Assembly (NCBI RefSeq): GCF_002005305.1
Contig: NZ_CP014782.1
Coordinates: 1,612,001 to 1,676,000 of the forward strand
Direction: 5' to 3'
DNA from: Shewanella psychrophila
GTDB taxonomy: Bacteria > Pseudomonadota > Gammaproteobacteria > Enterobacterales > Shewanellaceae
Length of the DNA stretch: 64,000 nucleotides
In this document: positions 35,746 to 43,398 of the stretch, one piece after another
Layout of the letters: each line of letters opens with the position of its first letter
How positions within the stretch are numbered: the stretch's first letter is position 1
The notes under the pieces: model-generated
The model's database searches: none
What the model saw: only the letters and a program-made list of their open reading frames with translations
What the model was told of the DNA's origin: nothing
Translations under genes and position numbers: made by a program

Positions 35746-36381
35746 ATGTCTTTATTGCCCTTTTCTCAAGCATGCGAAAATAACAAGGCCCCAATACTCG
35801 AAGTCATCAGCCAAGTCTTTTCATCATCAAGTTTGATATTAGAAATCGGCACCGGAACGGCTCAGCACGCCGTGCATTTCGCACCAGCACTACCCCACCT
35901 GACATGGCAAACCAGCGATCAAGCCTGCTATCTCGACGGCATTGAGGCTCAACTTGAGTTCGTACGTTCCCAAGGCGCTCAACACACAGATCCCATCGAC
36001 AATATCCAAAGCCCGTTAATACTAGATGTCACTCAGACTTGGCCACTGGGAGAGCTACAAAAAGAAATAGACGGTATTTTTACTGCCAATACCTTGCATA
36101 TAATGGCAAAAGAGATGGTAGAAGCCTTTTTTATTGGCGTGGGTAAACACCTACGCACAGGCGGCAGCTTATGTATTTATGGTCCATTTAATTACAATGG
36201 CAATTACACCAGCGACAGCAATGCCAGATTTGATGTCTGGTTAGCACAGCAAGATAATAGAAGCGCTATTCGTGATATTGAATGGATAGCTGAACTGGCC
36301 GAAACTCAAGGGCTGAGATTAATAGAAGATCATGAAATGCCAGCCAATAACCGTTTACTGAATTTCAAAAAACTTAACTGA
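35746..36381 (+). CDS. DUF938 SAM-dependent methyltransferase-like protein
   Basis: A 211-residue protein opening LLPFSQACENNKAPILEVI, then LILEIGTGTAQHAVHFA, the glycine-rich SAM-binding motif I. Later HIMAKEMVEAFFIGVGKHL and YGPFNYNGNYTSDSNARFD are conserved in DUF938. It is a class I methyltransferase fold of unknown substrate. A terminator follows it, so it is probably monocistronic. Confidence 0.88.
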   Translation: MSLLPFSQACENNKAPILEVISQVFSSSSLILEIGTGTAQHAVHFAPALPHLTWQTSDQACYLDGIEAQLEFVRSQGAQHTDPIDNIQSPLILDVTQTWPLGELQKEIDGIFTANTLHIMAKEMVEAFFIGVGKHLRTGGSLCIYGPFNYNGNYTSDSNARFDVWLAQQDNRSAIRDIEWIAELAETQGLRLIEDHEMPANNRLLNFKKLN

Positions 36382-36388
36382 CTAATGC

Positions 36389-36419
36389 TTACCTCTGGAT
36401 TATTTATAGAGGTAATTTT
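36389..36419 (+). terminator. Terminator after the DUF938 gene
   Basis: TTACCTCT pairs perfectly with AGAGGTAA and is followed by TTTTGTTG, seven bases past the DUF938 stop. Confidence 0.75.
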
Positions 36420-36560
36420 GTTGTTTATATTAAAGGTAACGCTCATTAAATTTAAAATACAAAACGAGCATTTTTTCACTTCGATGAGCTGAAATAATTT
36501 CAAAAAATAAAAATAAAAATAAAACCCTTTAAAATCAAAGCGTTAAAAAAAACTATTTTC

Positions 36561-36588
36561 TTTACTTAAATGTTACAATATGTATAAT
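36561..36588 (+). promoter_or_regulatory. Probable promoter of the tna operon
   Basis: TTTACT and TATAAT with a 16-base spacer, about 33 bases before the leader-peptide start. The -10 box is a perfect match to the sigma-70 consensus. No convincing CRP site was seen upstream. Confidence 0.5.
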
Positions 36589-36621
36589 TAATGACCACGT
36601 TAATAATTTTGAGAGGATAAG

Positions 36622-36759
36622 ATGACAATACTCAATTCACCATTATTCACTCCTCAAGATTTAAATGTATTTATTCCCATCTCCTCAGCTATTCTTTTCT
36701 GTTGGTTCACTCAAGATCCAAAAATAAAACTTAACTTTGTCAGCTCGCACTCTCTCTAA
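36622..36759 (+). CDS. tnaC: TnaC-like leader peptide
   Basis: A 45-codon frame with a good ribosome site (GAGAGGA) ends 75 bases before tnaA. It has one Trp followed by Phe and, four residues after the Trp, an Asp (CWFTQDPK). In TnaC of E. coli the Trp and the Asp four residues later are key for tryptophan-dependent ribosome stalling, which lets transcription run on into tnaA. The critical Pro just before the stop in E. coli is not present here, and the peptide is about twice as long. I infer a tna leader from position and this motif. Confidence 0.65.
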   Translation: MTILNSPLFTPQDLNVFIPISSAILFCWFTQDPKIKLNFVSSHSL

Positions 36760-36834
36760 CTTTTAAAACTAATTTTCAAACTAACTTTTAAAGCTACTTT
36801 TGAAATCATTTAATTGAATTAGAGAACTAATGCT

Positions 36835-38232
36835 ATGTTTAATTTACCCCAACCTTATAAAATTAAGGCTGTTGAGCCTATTCACCTACTCTCAGAAAAG
36901 GAGCGTTTTCAAGCTTTGACTGATGTAGGCTTTAATCCTTTCCTGTTAAAAAGTGAACAAGTCTTTATTGACCTATTGACCGACTCAGGCACAGGAGCCA
37001 TGAGCAACCAGCAATGGGCAGCCATCATGCGCGGAGATGAATCCTACGCTGGCAGTTCGAGCTATTATGCATTAGAAGCTGCAGTGACAGATATTTTTGA
37101 CTATCAATATACGATACCAACGCACCAGGGACGAGGCGCCGAACAAATACTTTTCCCGGTTTTAATCAAAGAAATGAAAGAGAAACGAGGTGGAAAAGAA
37201 CCGGTATTTATCTCTAACTATCACTTTGACACCACCGCAGCCCATGTTGAACTAAATGGCGCAAAAGCGGTCAATGTCGTCATTGAAGATGCCTATAACG
37301 CCAGTACTTTTCACCGCTGGAAAGGTAATTTTGATGTCGATTTATTGCAGACAAATATTGAACATTATGGCGCCGAAAACATCGCGGCCATCATCATGAC
37401 AGTCACTTGCAATAGTATGGGTGGACAACCCGTGTCTATGGATAATATGGCTGAAGTGTATGCTATTGCCAAATTAAACAATATTCCAGTGGTTATCGAT
37501 GCTGCACGCTTTGCAGAAAATGCATGGTTTATCAAAGAGCGTGACCCTGATTATTTTAACGTTGATATCAATGAGATAGTTAAAACCATGTTCCACTATG
37601 GAGACATGTTTACCATGTCAGCCAAAAAGGACGCCATGGTTAACATTGGCGGGTTATGCTGCTTTAAAAATAGGATCGATCTCTATCAGCAAACTCAAGT
37701 ACTTTGTATTCCTATGGAAGGGTTTGCCACTTATGGTGGATTAGCAGGCAGAGACATGGAAGCCATGGCGGTAGGACTCTATGAAGCGATGGATTACTCC
37801 TACCTCACGGCGCGAATAAGCCAGGTATCTTTACTCAGTGAAAGGCTAGCTGAAGTGGGTATTCCCGTTCAAAGCCCCAGTGGAGGCCATGCCGTATTTA
37901 TTGATGCCAAAGCCTTCCTGCCCCACATTCCCCCTCATCAATTTCCAGGGCACGCGCTCGCGATTGCCCTCTATCTGGAAGGAGGGATCCGCAGCGCTGA
38001 AATCGGCTCCTTACTACTTGGAAGAGATCCAGAAACCGGGAAGCAAAAAGAGTCACCAACAGAGCTTCTCAGACTCGCAATCCCCAGACGCGTCTACACC
38101 AATGAGCATATAGACTATGTGGTCAATGCGTTCATTAATGTCATGGAGAAAAAATCAGAAATCCCAGGCTATACATTTACTGTAGAGCCCCCTGTTCTGA
38201 GGCACTTCCTCGCACAATTCACCCCAGTTTAA
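36835..38232 (+). CDS. tnaA: Tryptophanase
   Basis: A 465-residue PLP enzyme that splits L-tryptophan to indole, pyruvate and ammonia. The sequence shows the family opening (PQPYKIKAVEPIHLLS), the TIPTHQGRGAEQILF segment, the PLP-binding VVIDAARFAENAWFI, and the Schiff-base lysine in FTMSAKKDAMVNIGG. Length is normal for TnaA. A leader peptide with a Trp codon precedes it and a permease gene follows, as in the E. coli tnaCAB operon. Confidence 0.95.
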   Translation: MFNLPQPYKIKAVEPIHLLSEKERFQALTDVGFNPFLLKSEQVFIDLLTDSGTGAMSNQQWAAIMRGDESYAGSSSYYALEAAVTDIFDYQYTIPTHQGRGAEQILFPVLIKEMKEKRGGKEPVFISNYHFDTTAAHVELNGAKAVNVVIEDAYNASTFHRWKGNFDVDLLQTNIEHYGAENIAAIIMTVTCNSMGGQPVSMDNMAEVYAIAKLNNIPVVIDAARFAENAWFIKERDPDYFNVDINEIVKTMFHYGDMFTMSAKKDAMVNIGGLCCFKNRIDLYQQTQVLCIPMEGFATYGGLAGRDMEAMAVGLYEAMDYSYLTARISQVSLLSERLAEVGIPVQSPSGGHAVFIDAKAFLPHIPPHQFPGHALAIALYLEGGIRSAEIGSLLLGRDPETGKQKESPTELLRLAIPRRVYTNEHIDYVVNAFINVMEKKSEIPGYTFTVEPPVLRHFLAQFTPV

Positions 38233-38248
38233 ATATTATCAAGACCAT

Positions 38249-38280
38249 CCATGCTGTTCATTAAATAATGAATGGCATGG
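38249..38280 (+). repeat. Hairpin between tnaA and the permease gene
   Basis: CCATGCTGTTCATT pairs with AATGAATGGCATGG over nearly its whole length. Without a T-tract it is likely an mRNA-stabilising or expression-dividing element inside the operon. Confidence 0.6.
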
Positions 38281-38366
38281 CTATTTAATTGATGATGTTT
38301 ACCCGAGTCTATCTCGGCGCAATATGAGGTCATCATCATAAACTAATTAATATAGGTTACTTAGTT

Positions 38367-39623
38367 ATGGAATATTCTAATAATCAACTCTCGCTGATAT
38401 ACGGTGCGGCCGTAGTCGTCAGCACAGCTGTCGGTGTAGGTATGATGAGCCTACCAATAGTCAGTATCGGCATGTGGTTTTTCCTCAGTGTCACAGTCGT
38501 GGTATTGACTGCAATATATATGCTCGCCGCGGGCTCATTGTTACTCGAAGTGAATATGAACTACCCCGTTGGGACTGGGTTTCATTCAATGATAAAAGAT
38601 TGCATGGGGAACAAACCCACTTATTTCAATGATGCCATGATGATATTTAATGGCTTCATTTTATTATATGCTTATATTACCGCCGGAACAGACACAATCA
38701 AAGTTTACAGTGAGATTCTAGTTGGGTTTGAAATAAACTCAACATTATCAGCCTTGTTATTCACTGCTGTTTTAGGCGCTATTATCTGTTGCAAGCCCAT
38801 TATTATCAGCAAGATTTCATGTTCATTAATATTTATTATGTTATGTACTTTTGCTTATCTTCTTATAGACCTTGGTAATACAGTAGAATTAAGCAACATT
38901 ATAGCTAAGGAGCAATCACTATTCGATAGCACTGTCCCACTCCTGCCCTATGTCATATTAACCCTCCCCTTCTTTATGGCGGCAGCTGGTTACCAACAAA
39001 TAATCCCCATGCTAAGAAATTTATATAAAAACAAGCCTAAACGTGTCATGAAAAGCATTTTTCTTGGACTGTCCATTGTGAGTATTTTCTATATTTTATG
39101 GATGTTCGTCATTATGGGAAACCAAAGCCAAAATGACATGATTGATAAAGTGAATGCTGGTAATACCAATATTGAAGGCATTGTTTCATTGATAAGCCAT
39201 AACAGTAGTGAGCTTAATGCCCTGCTGTTTTTCTTTGTACAAGTGGCGGTGATCACCTCTTTTATCGGTGTAGCGAAGGGTTTACTTGATTACCTGTCAG
39301 ACATTTTAATTAATCAATTGGGGTTAACCCCCCGTTATCCACGGTTACTCGTGCTTGTCCCACCGCTTTTATGTTCATTAATGTTCCCACACGGATTTCT
39401 TATCGCCATCGGCTTTGCCGGATTAGCCGGGGCGATTTGGGGAGGGATTTTTCCAGCAATATTGGCGCAGATCAGTCGGAAAAAACACGTAAACAATGGA
39501 GATGGATATGTCACATTTGGCGGCAAGATGACCCCTTGGTTCACATTGGCCTACAGCGTGTTGATCATCAGCTCTATGCTGCTGTCCTCTTTTGAGCTGT
39601 TACCCACCATGCCTCAACGTTAA
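38367..39623 (+). CDS. Aromatic amino acid permease, HAAAP family (TnaB/Mtr/TyrP-like)
   Basis: A 418-residue transporter with eleven predicted membrane helices. The N-terminal AVVVSTAVGVGMMSLPIV is the conserved unwound first helix of HAAAP proteins, and LPFFMAAAGYQQIIPMLRN is typical of the middle. It imports tryptophan, or possibly tyrosine, by proton symport. Its place after tnaA favours tryptophan, making it the functional counterpart of E. coli TnaB. Confidence 0.88.
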   Translation: MEYSNNQLSLIYGAAVVVSTAVGVGMMSLPIVSIGMWFFLSVTVVVLTAIYMLAAGSLLLEVNMNYPVGTGFHSMIKDCMGNKPTYFNDAMMIFNGFILLYAYITAGTDTIKVYSEILVGFEINSTLSALLFTAVLGAIICCKPIIISKISCSLIFIMLCTFAYLLIDLGNTVELSNIIAKEQSLFDSTVPLLPYVILTLPFFMAAAGYQQIIPMLRNLYKNKPKRVMKSIFLGLSIVSIFYILWMFVIMGNQSQNDMIDKVNAGNTNIEGIVSLISHNSSELNALLFFFVQVAVITSFIGVAKGLLDYLSDILINQLGLTPRYPRLLVLVPPLLCSLMFPHGFLIAIGFAGLAGAIWGGIFPAILAQISRKKHVNNGDGYVTFGGKMTPWFTLAYSVLIISSMLLSSFELLPTMPQR

Positions 39624-39650
39624 CAATAATGACATTAAAGGACTAATAGC

Positions 39651-40838
39651 ATGAATCATACTCATTTCTCCGTAAATAATTGTTTTGTTTGGCTGGCCAT
39701 ACTTGTCACCATTATTCTTCCAACGAGTCAGGTTATCGCCAAAGAATATCCTGACATTGAGTTACCCGCTACACCTGTGATGCCCCAAGCTCATTCTGCC
39801 ATCGATATCGATGCTGATTATCTGGCTTATGGCACTGGAGCCACTGAAACAAAGTCAGATAAAGATCCCAATGCAGCTGGAGGCATTATCAGATTGATGT
39901 TTAACTGGACACTGATTGAAAACGAGCAAAACGACACAGGTAAATTTGTCTTCAAGGTCGAGCATCGTCATAAATATACAGATACTAGCCCGAAAAAGTT
40001 TGTCATCGACAATGTCGGCGCGGTTGGGCTCATACTGCCCATCCTTAGCGATCAAGGCCTGCGTTTAACCAACCTTTATTGGAAGCAGCAGTTTAACCAG
40101 AATCAAACAGAACTATTGGTCGGTTTTCTTGATACCACCGACTACATTGACACTTATGCATTAGGCAATCCCTGGAATGGATTTTCAAATTTCATCTTCA
40201 GTACTGGTGCTGGCACGATTGCAATGCCCGATGAAGCGACATTAGGCATATCGATTAGGCATATGTTTAATGATGAATTTTATGGCTTAGCCAGTCTCTC
40301 CGACGGTAATGCCGATTCCAGTAACCCTTTTGAAGCGGCTAGCAATATATTTGATGAGCAGGCGCTATTTAGCTCACTGGAACTGGGCTGGGTTGAATCA
40401 CTGGAGCAGTTTTATACCCGAAATCTGCATCTTATTGCTTGGCAACTTGATGGCGGCACCCGCCACAGCACACAGGACAGCCAAGGCATCAATTTATCGG
40501 CTACCTATATGATTGAACGATGGATCCCTTTCTTACGTGCAGGCTACGCTGAGGGGGATGCCAGTTTACTCTCAAGCTCTGTAACCGCTGGGGTAGGTTT
40601 CGTTGGATTAGGCACAGGACAAGACTCACTTAACCTTGCCCTTGGGTGGGGCAAGCCCAATAAAGACTTGTTCGGTACGCAATTTGATGCTCAATACACG
40701 GGCGAGCTTTTTTACAAATACCGCCTTAATGAGCACCTCACGTTCAGCCCAAATATTCAATATCTGCATACTTTACCATTGAACCCTGAGGCTGATAATT
40801 CTTGGGTATGGGGGTTAAGAGTTCATTTCACCTTATAA
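39651..40838 (+). CDS. Outer-membrane porin, OprB-like
   Basis: A 395-residue protein with a signal peptide (cleavage likely after QVIA) and a beta-barrel made of alternating strands ending in aromatic Trp-Gly-Leu-Arg-Val-His-Phe-Thr-Leu. The segments LYWKQQFNQNQTELLVGFLD, NPWNGFSNFIF and LGWGKPNKDLFGTQFDAQY resemble carbohydrate-selective (OprB) porins. It follows the permease by 27 bases, so it looks like the fourth member of the tna operon, perhaps an outer-membrane route for tryptophan or an indole exit. That role is inference. Confidence 0.75.
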   Translation: MNHTHFSVNNCFVWLAILVTIILPTSQVIAKEYPDIELPATPVMPQAHSAIDIDADYLAYGTGATETKSDKDPNAAGGIIRLMFNWTLIENEQNDTGKFVFKVEHRHKYTDTSPKKFVIDNVGAVGLILPILSDQGLRLTNLYWKQQFNQNQTELLVGFLDTTDYIDTYALGNPWNGFSNFIFSTGAGTIAMPDEATLGISIRHMFNDEFYGLASLSDGNADSSNPFEAASNIFDEQALFSSLELGWVESLEQFYTRNLHLIAWQLDGGTRHSTQDSQGINLSATYMIERWIPFLRAGYAEGDASLLSSSVTAGVGFVGLGTGQDSLNLALGWGKPNKDLFGTQFDAQYTGELFYKYRLNEHLTFSPNIQYLHTLPLNPEADNSWVWGLRVHFTL

Positions 40839-40860
40839 AAACAGGTATTATTTTACAGCC

Positions 40861-40905
40861 CCTCATTGTTATTCTGTCCTTTAAAACGGCGGATTAACAA
40901 TGAGG
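40861..40905. terminator. Inverted repeat between convergent genes
   Basis: CCTCATTGTTA and TAACAATGAGG form an 11-bp stem with a 23-base loop, lying between the convergent porin and histidine kinase genes. It may end transcription from both sides, though T-tracts are poor. Confidence 0.45.
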
Positions 40906-40964
40906 CACTACACAGAGTTAATAGCCATACAATTAATAACGCTATTGGGATACATTTTCAATAT

Positions 40965-42236
40965 TTAGCCTAACTTGATAATAAAATTGGCGCCACCGAT
41001 CCCTGCATCCTCAACCGATACGGTTCCCTTATGTTTATGAATAATTGACTGCACTATGGCAAGGCCTAGCCCATATCCTCCGGAATCTCTGGAGCGACTC
41101 GGGTCTAAGCGAGTAAAGGGTTCAAATATTTGATTTTTCTTACCAGGGGCTAGCCCTGATCCATCATCTTGAATGCTAATGATCACAGAGTGATTGTCAC
41201 TCTCGACCGTGACTAGGCATCTAGAATAGGCAAAACGTCCTGCGTTTCTTAGAATGTTAGATAAGGCAATGACCATCAATTTAACATCACAATTGAGTGG
41301 GTAATGAGTTTCATCATCATAAACATACTGAATTTTTGGATAGAAGCCTTGAACCTTTTCTATGGACGTTTCGACTAACTCTTTAACACTCGTTAAACTC
41401 AGTTCAATTTCTGCTCCATCATGCTGAAGGCGTGAATATCTCAGTACTTGTTTAACCAGCTCATCGAGCTCTTTAATTGAGTCCTCAAGTTGCCCCTTTA
41501 ATTGCGCACGCTTATTACCATCGGCCTCTTCGAGCAACTCTATGGCAAACTCCATTCGAGCTAGTGGGCTTCTGAATTCATGGGCAATTCCATGGAGTAG
41601 GTCTCTTTGTGTCACTAGAAGCTGGTCGAGCGCCTTAGATTTTTGCAGATTAGTTTTCGACATCATGTCGGCTTGAGAGATCAGTGAGTCGATATTAATC
41701 AAGTCGTTTGAAGTGGAACTGTCTACAGACAGTGACTCACTTAGTCGCCTCATCGCCTTAATATCTTGATAATGAAGCAAGCAGACCGTCGTTATCGCCA
41801 CAAGCAAGGCAAACATCCAGGTAAATATCTCAGCAGCATAGGCCAAACTCACATCATCGATTGGCCCGGCAACTAACACATACTCAGGGGACAGTGGATA
41901 ATAAATAAGGCCCATATCGAGATCGATTATACCGTTAGTGCCAATTGGAGAAGCGAGTTGCTCTAAGGTTTCTTCGCTGAAGTTATCTGCATTATGCTTA
42001 TCAATCGTCACGTGGACGGATAATAGATCCGACAATAGACTGGATTGCTGTTGCCACAACTCAGGGGTGATTTTATCAAATCTGTTGTTAATCTGATCAC
42101 GATATTGCGACAGATCATTATTGAATGTTTGCATGGCAAATCTATCGATAACATCATAAAAAATGGCCTGACTCAACAAAGCTGCAATACTGAAACTAAT
42201 TATTAATGCCACCACCGAGCGCACTATTTTATTCAT
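40965..42236 (-). CDS. Sensor histidine kinase
   Basis: A 423-residue inner-membrane kinase with two membrane segments (residues 8-28 and 135-157) flanking a periplasmic domain of about 105 residues. The cytoplasmic part has an H-box (HGIAHEFRSPLARMEFAIEL) with the phospho-His, an N-box (LSNILRNAGRF) and G-boxes (QDDGSGL, GGYGLGLAIV). It overlaps no gene but lies 2 bases after the response regulator, forming a pair. The layout is that of CpxA/RstB-type kinases. The signal is unknown. Confidence 0.92.
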   Translation of the reverse strand: MNKIVRSVVALIISFSIAALLSQAIFYDVIDRFAMQTFNNDLSQYRDQINNRFDKITPELWQQQSSLLSDLLSVHVTIDKHNADNFSEETLEQLASPIGTNGIIDLDMGLIYYPLSPEYVLVAGPIDDVSLAYAAEIFTWMFALLVAITTVCLLHYQDIKAMRRLSESLSVDSSTSNDLINIDSLISQADMMSKTNLQKSKALDQLLVTQRDLLHGIAHEFRSPLARMEFAIELLEEADGNKRAQLKGQLEDSIKELDELVKQVLRYSRLQHDGAEIELSLTSVKELVETSIEKVQGFYPKIQYVYDDETHYPLNCDVKLMVIALSNILRNAGRFAYSRCLVTVESDNHSVIISIQDDGSGLAPGKKNQIFEPFTRLDPSRSRDSGGYGLGLAIVQSIIHKHKGTVSVEDAGIGGANFIIKLG

Positions 42237-42238
42237 TA

Positions 42239-42937
42239 TTATCTCGCAAGTAAGTAGCCTTTATTTCTTATCGTCTGAATAATGTTTCCGGCGCCACTGT
42301 GCTGGTTTAACTTATTTCTTAACCTTGATATTCGAAGATCGATAGAGCGTTCGATGCCATCATATTCAAAATTAAAAATAGTTTGATGTAAGTCATTGCG
42401 ACTCACTATCTCTCCACTGTGAATTGCAAGTTGCAGCAAGACATCGTATTCGGCACCAGTAAGCTCAATCTCTTGACTGTCAACTGTCAGTGTTCTATTT
42501 GTCGGGTTAAGTACAAAACATTGATTGCCAAACGTTATACATTCCAATTCCTGGCGCTTCTTCTGCTTCTCAAGGTGTCTTAGCTGTGCTCGGATATGCG
42601 CTAGCAAGACTCTGGGTTTAACAGGCTTTGCCAGATAGTCATCGGCGCCGACTTCGAGGCCCGTAACTTCATCGATATCATCATCTAATGCCGTCAACAT
42701 GATGATTGAGCCATGATAGTCATCTCTGACTTGTTTACAGATAGAGAGTCCATCAATATGAGGCAGCATAAGATCCAATATGACGATATGTGGCACTTGT
42801 TCGAGTATCTGCGCCGCAGCATTGAGGCCATCGTTAAGCACGTTAACCCTATAGCCATTTTGCGCTAAATAATCACTGATGAGGTTACACAGCTCAATGT
42901 CATCGTCGATGACCAGTACGGATAATTTTTCTTTCAT
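42239..42937 (-). CDS. Response regulator, OmpR/PhoB family
   Basis: A 232-residue protein. The receiver domain has the acidic pair (VIDDD), the phospho-acceptor Asp in VILDLMLPHIDGL and the Lys in DYLAKPVKPR. The C-terminal winged helix reads LTGAEYDVLLQLAIHSGE and ends RNKGYLL. It is encoded just before the kinase. An inverted repeat 24 bases upstream of the start may be its own operator. Confidence 0.93.
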   Translation of the reverse strand: MKEKLSVLVIDDDIELCNLISDYLAQNGYRVNVLNDGLNAAAQILEQVPHIVILDLMLPHIDGLSICKQVRDDYHGSIIMLTALDDDIDEVTGLEVGADDYLAKPVKPRVLLAHIRAQLRHLEKQKKRQELECITFGNQCFVLNPTNRTLTVDSQEIELTGAEYDVLLQLAIHSGEIVSRNDLHQTIFNFEYDGIERSIDLRISRLRNKLNQHSGAGNIIQTIRNKGYLLAR

Positions 42938-42960
42938 TTCACACTTTGTCTCATATCGAC

Positions 42961-42988
42961 ATATATCCGATATCGCTACCGGATATAT
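42961..42988. promoter_or_regulatory. Inverted repeat upstream of the response regulator
   Basis: ATATATCCG and CGGATATAT are perfect complements separated by 10 bases, just upstream of the response regulator. The spacing and symmetry suit binding of a regulator dimer, possibly autoregulation. Confidence 0.5.
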
Positions 42989-43026
42989 ATCATTGGCTTA
43001 TAATCCAAGCTTACGACTTGTTAATC

Positions 43027-43398
43027 TTATTTAATCAGTAACTTTTTACATACCTCGAATATAGCTTGATTATATGATGTCATAAAGTCCAATAGCTGTT
43101 CACGCTTCAGCCTCTGCTCTGGAGAGGAAATAACATCGCCGGTGCCAGTCATATACTGCACTCCACATAACGCCTGCGCCTGTTCATTGTCACTGGCAGC
43201 AATACCCGGCAAGGTTATCCTTCTTCCGCTCGTCCCATAGATTCTATAATCGCCTAAAACCTCAGCTTCTTGGATAGCCTCAGCGACGCTAATTTGCTCA
43301 GGTTCTACCTCAAGCTGCGACCTATTCTCACAGCCAATAAGCAGAATAATTGACACTAGAGATATCACCATAATAAGCATTGATTTTAACTTTCTCAT
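43027..43398 (-). CDS. Small lipoprotein, function unknown
   Basis: About 123 residues from the ATG at 43398, with a lipoprotein signal (LVSIILLIGC). The frame is open to 43455, but the later start gives a normal signal peptide and overlaps the metalloprotease stop by 4 bases (ATGA), so the two are translationally coupled. The mature part is mostly helical at the end (LLDFMTSYNQAIFEVCKKLL). Possibly an accessory or chaperone of the protease. The family is not recognised. Confidence 0.7.
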   Translation of the reverse strand: MRKLKSMLIMVISLVSIILLIGCENRSQLEVEPEQISVAEAIQEAEVLGDYRIYGTSGRRITLPGIAASDNEQAQALCGVQYMTGTGDVISSPEQRLKREQLLDFMTSYNQAIFEVCKKLLIK

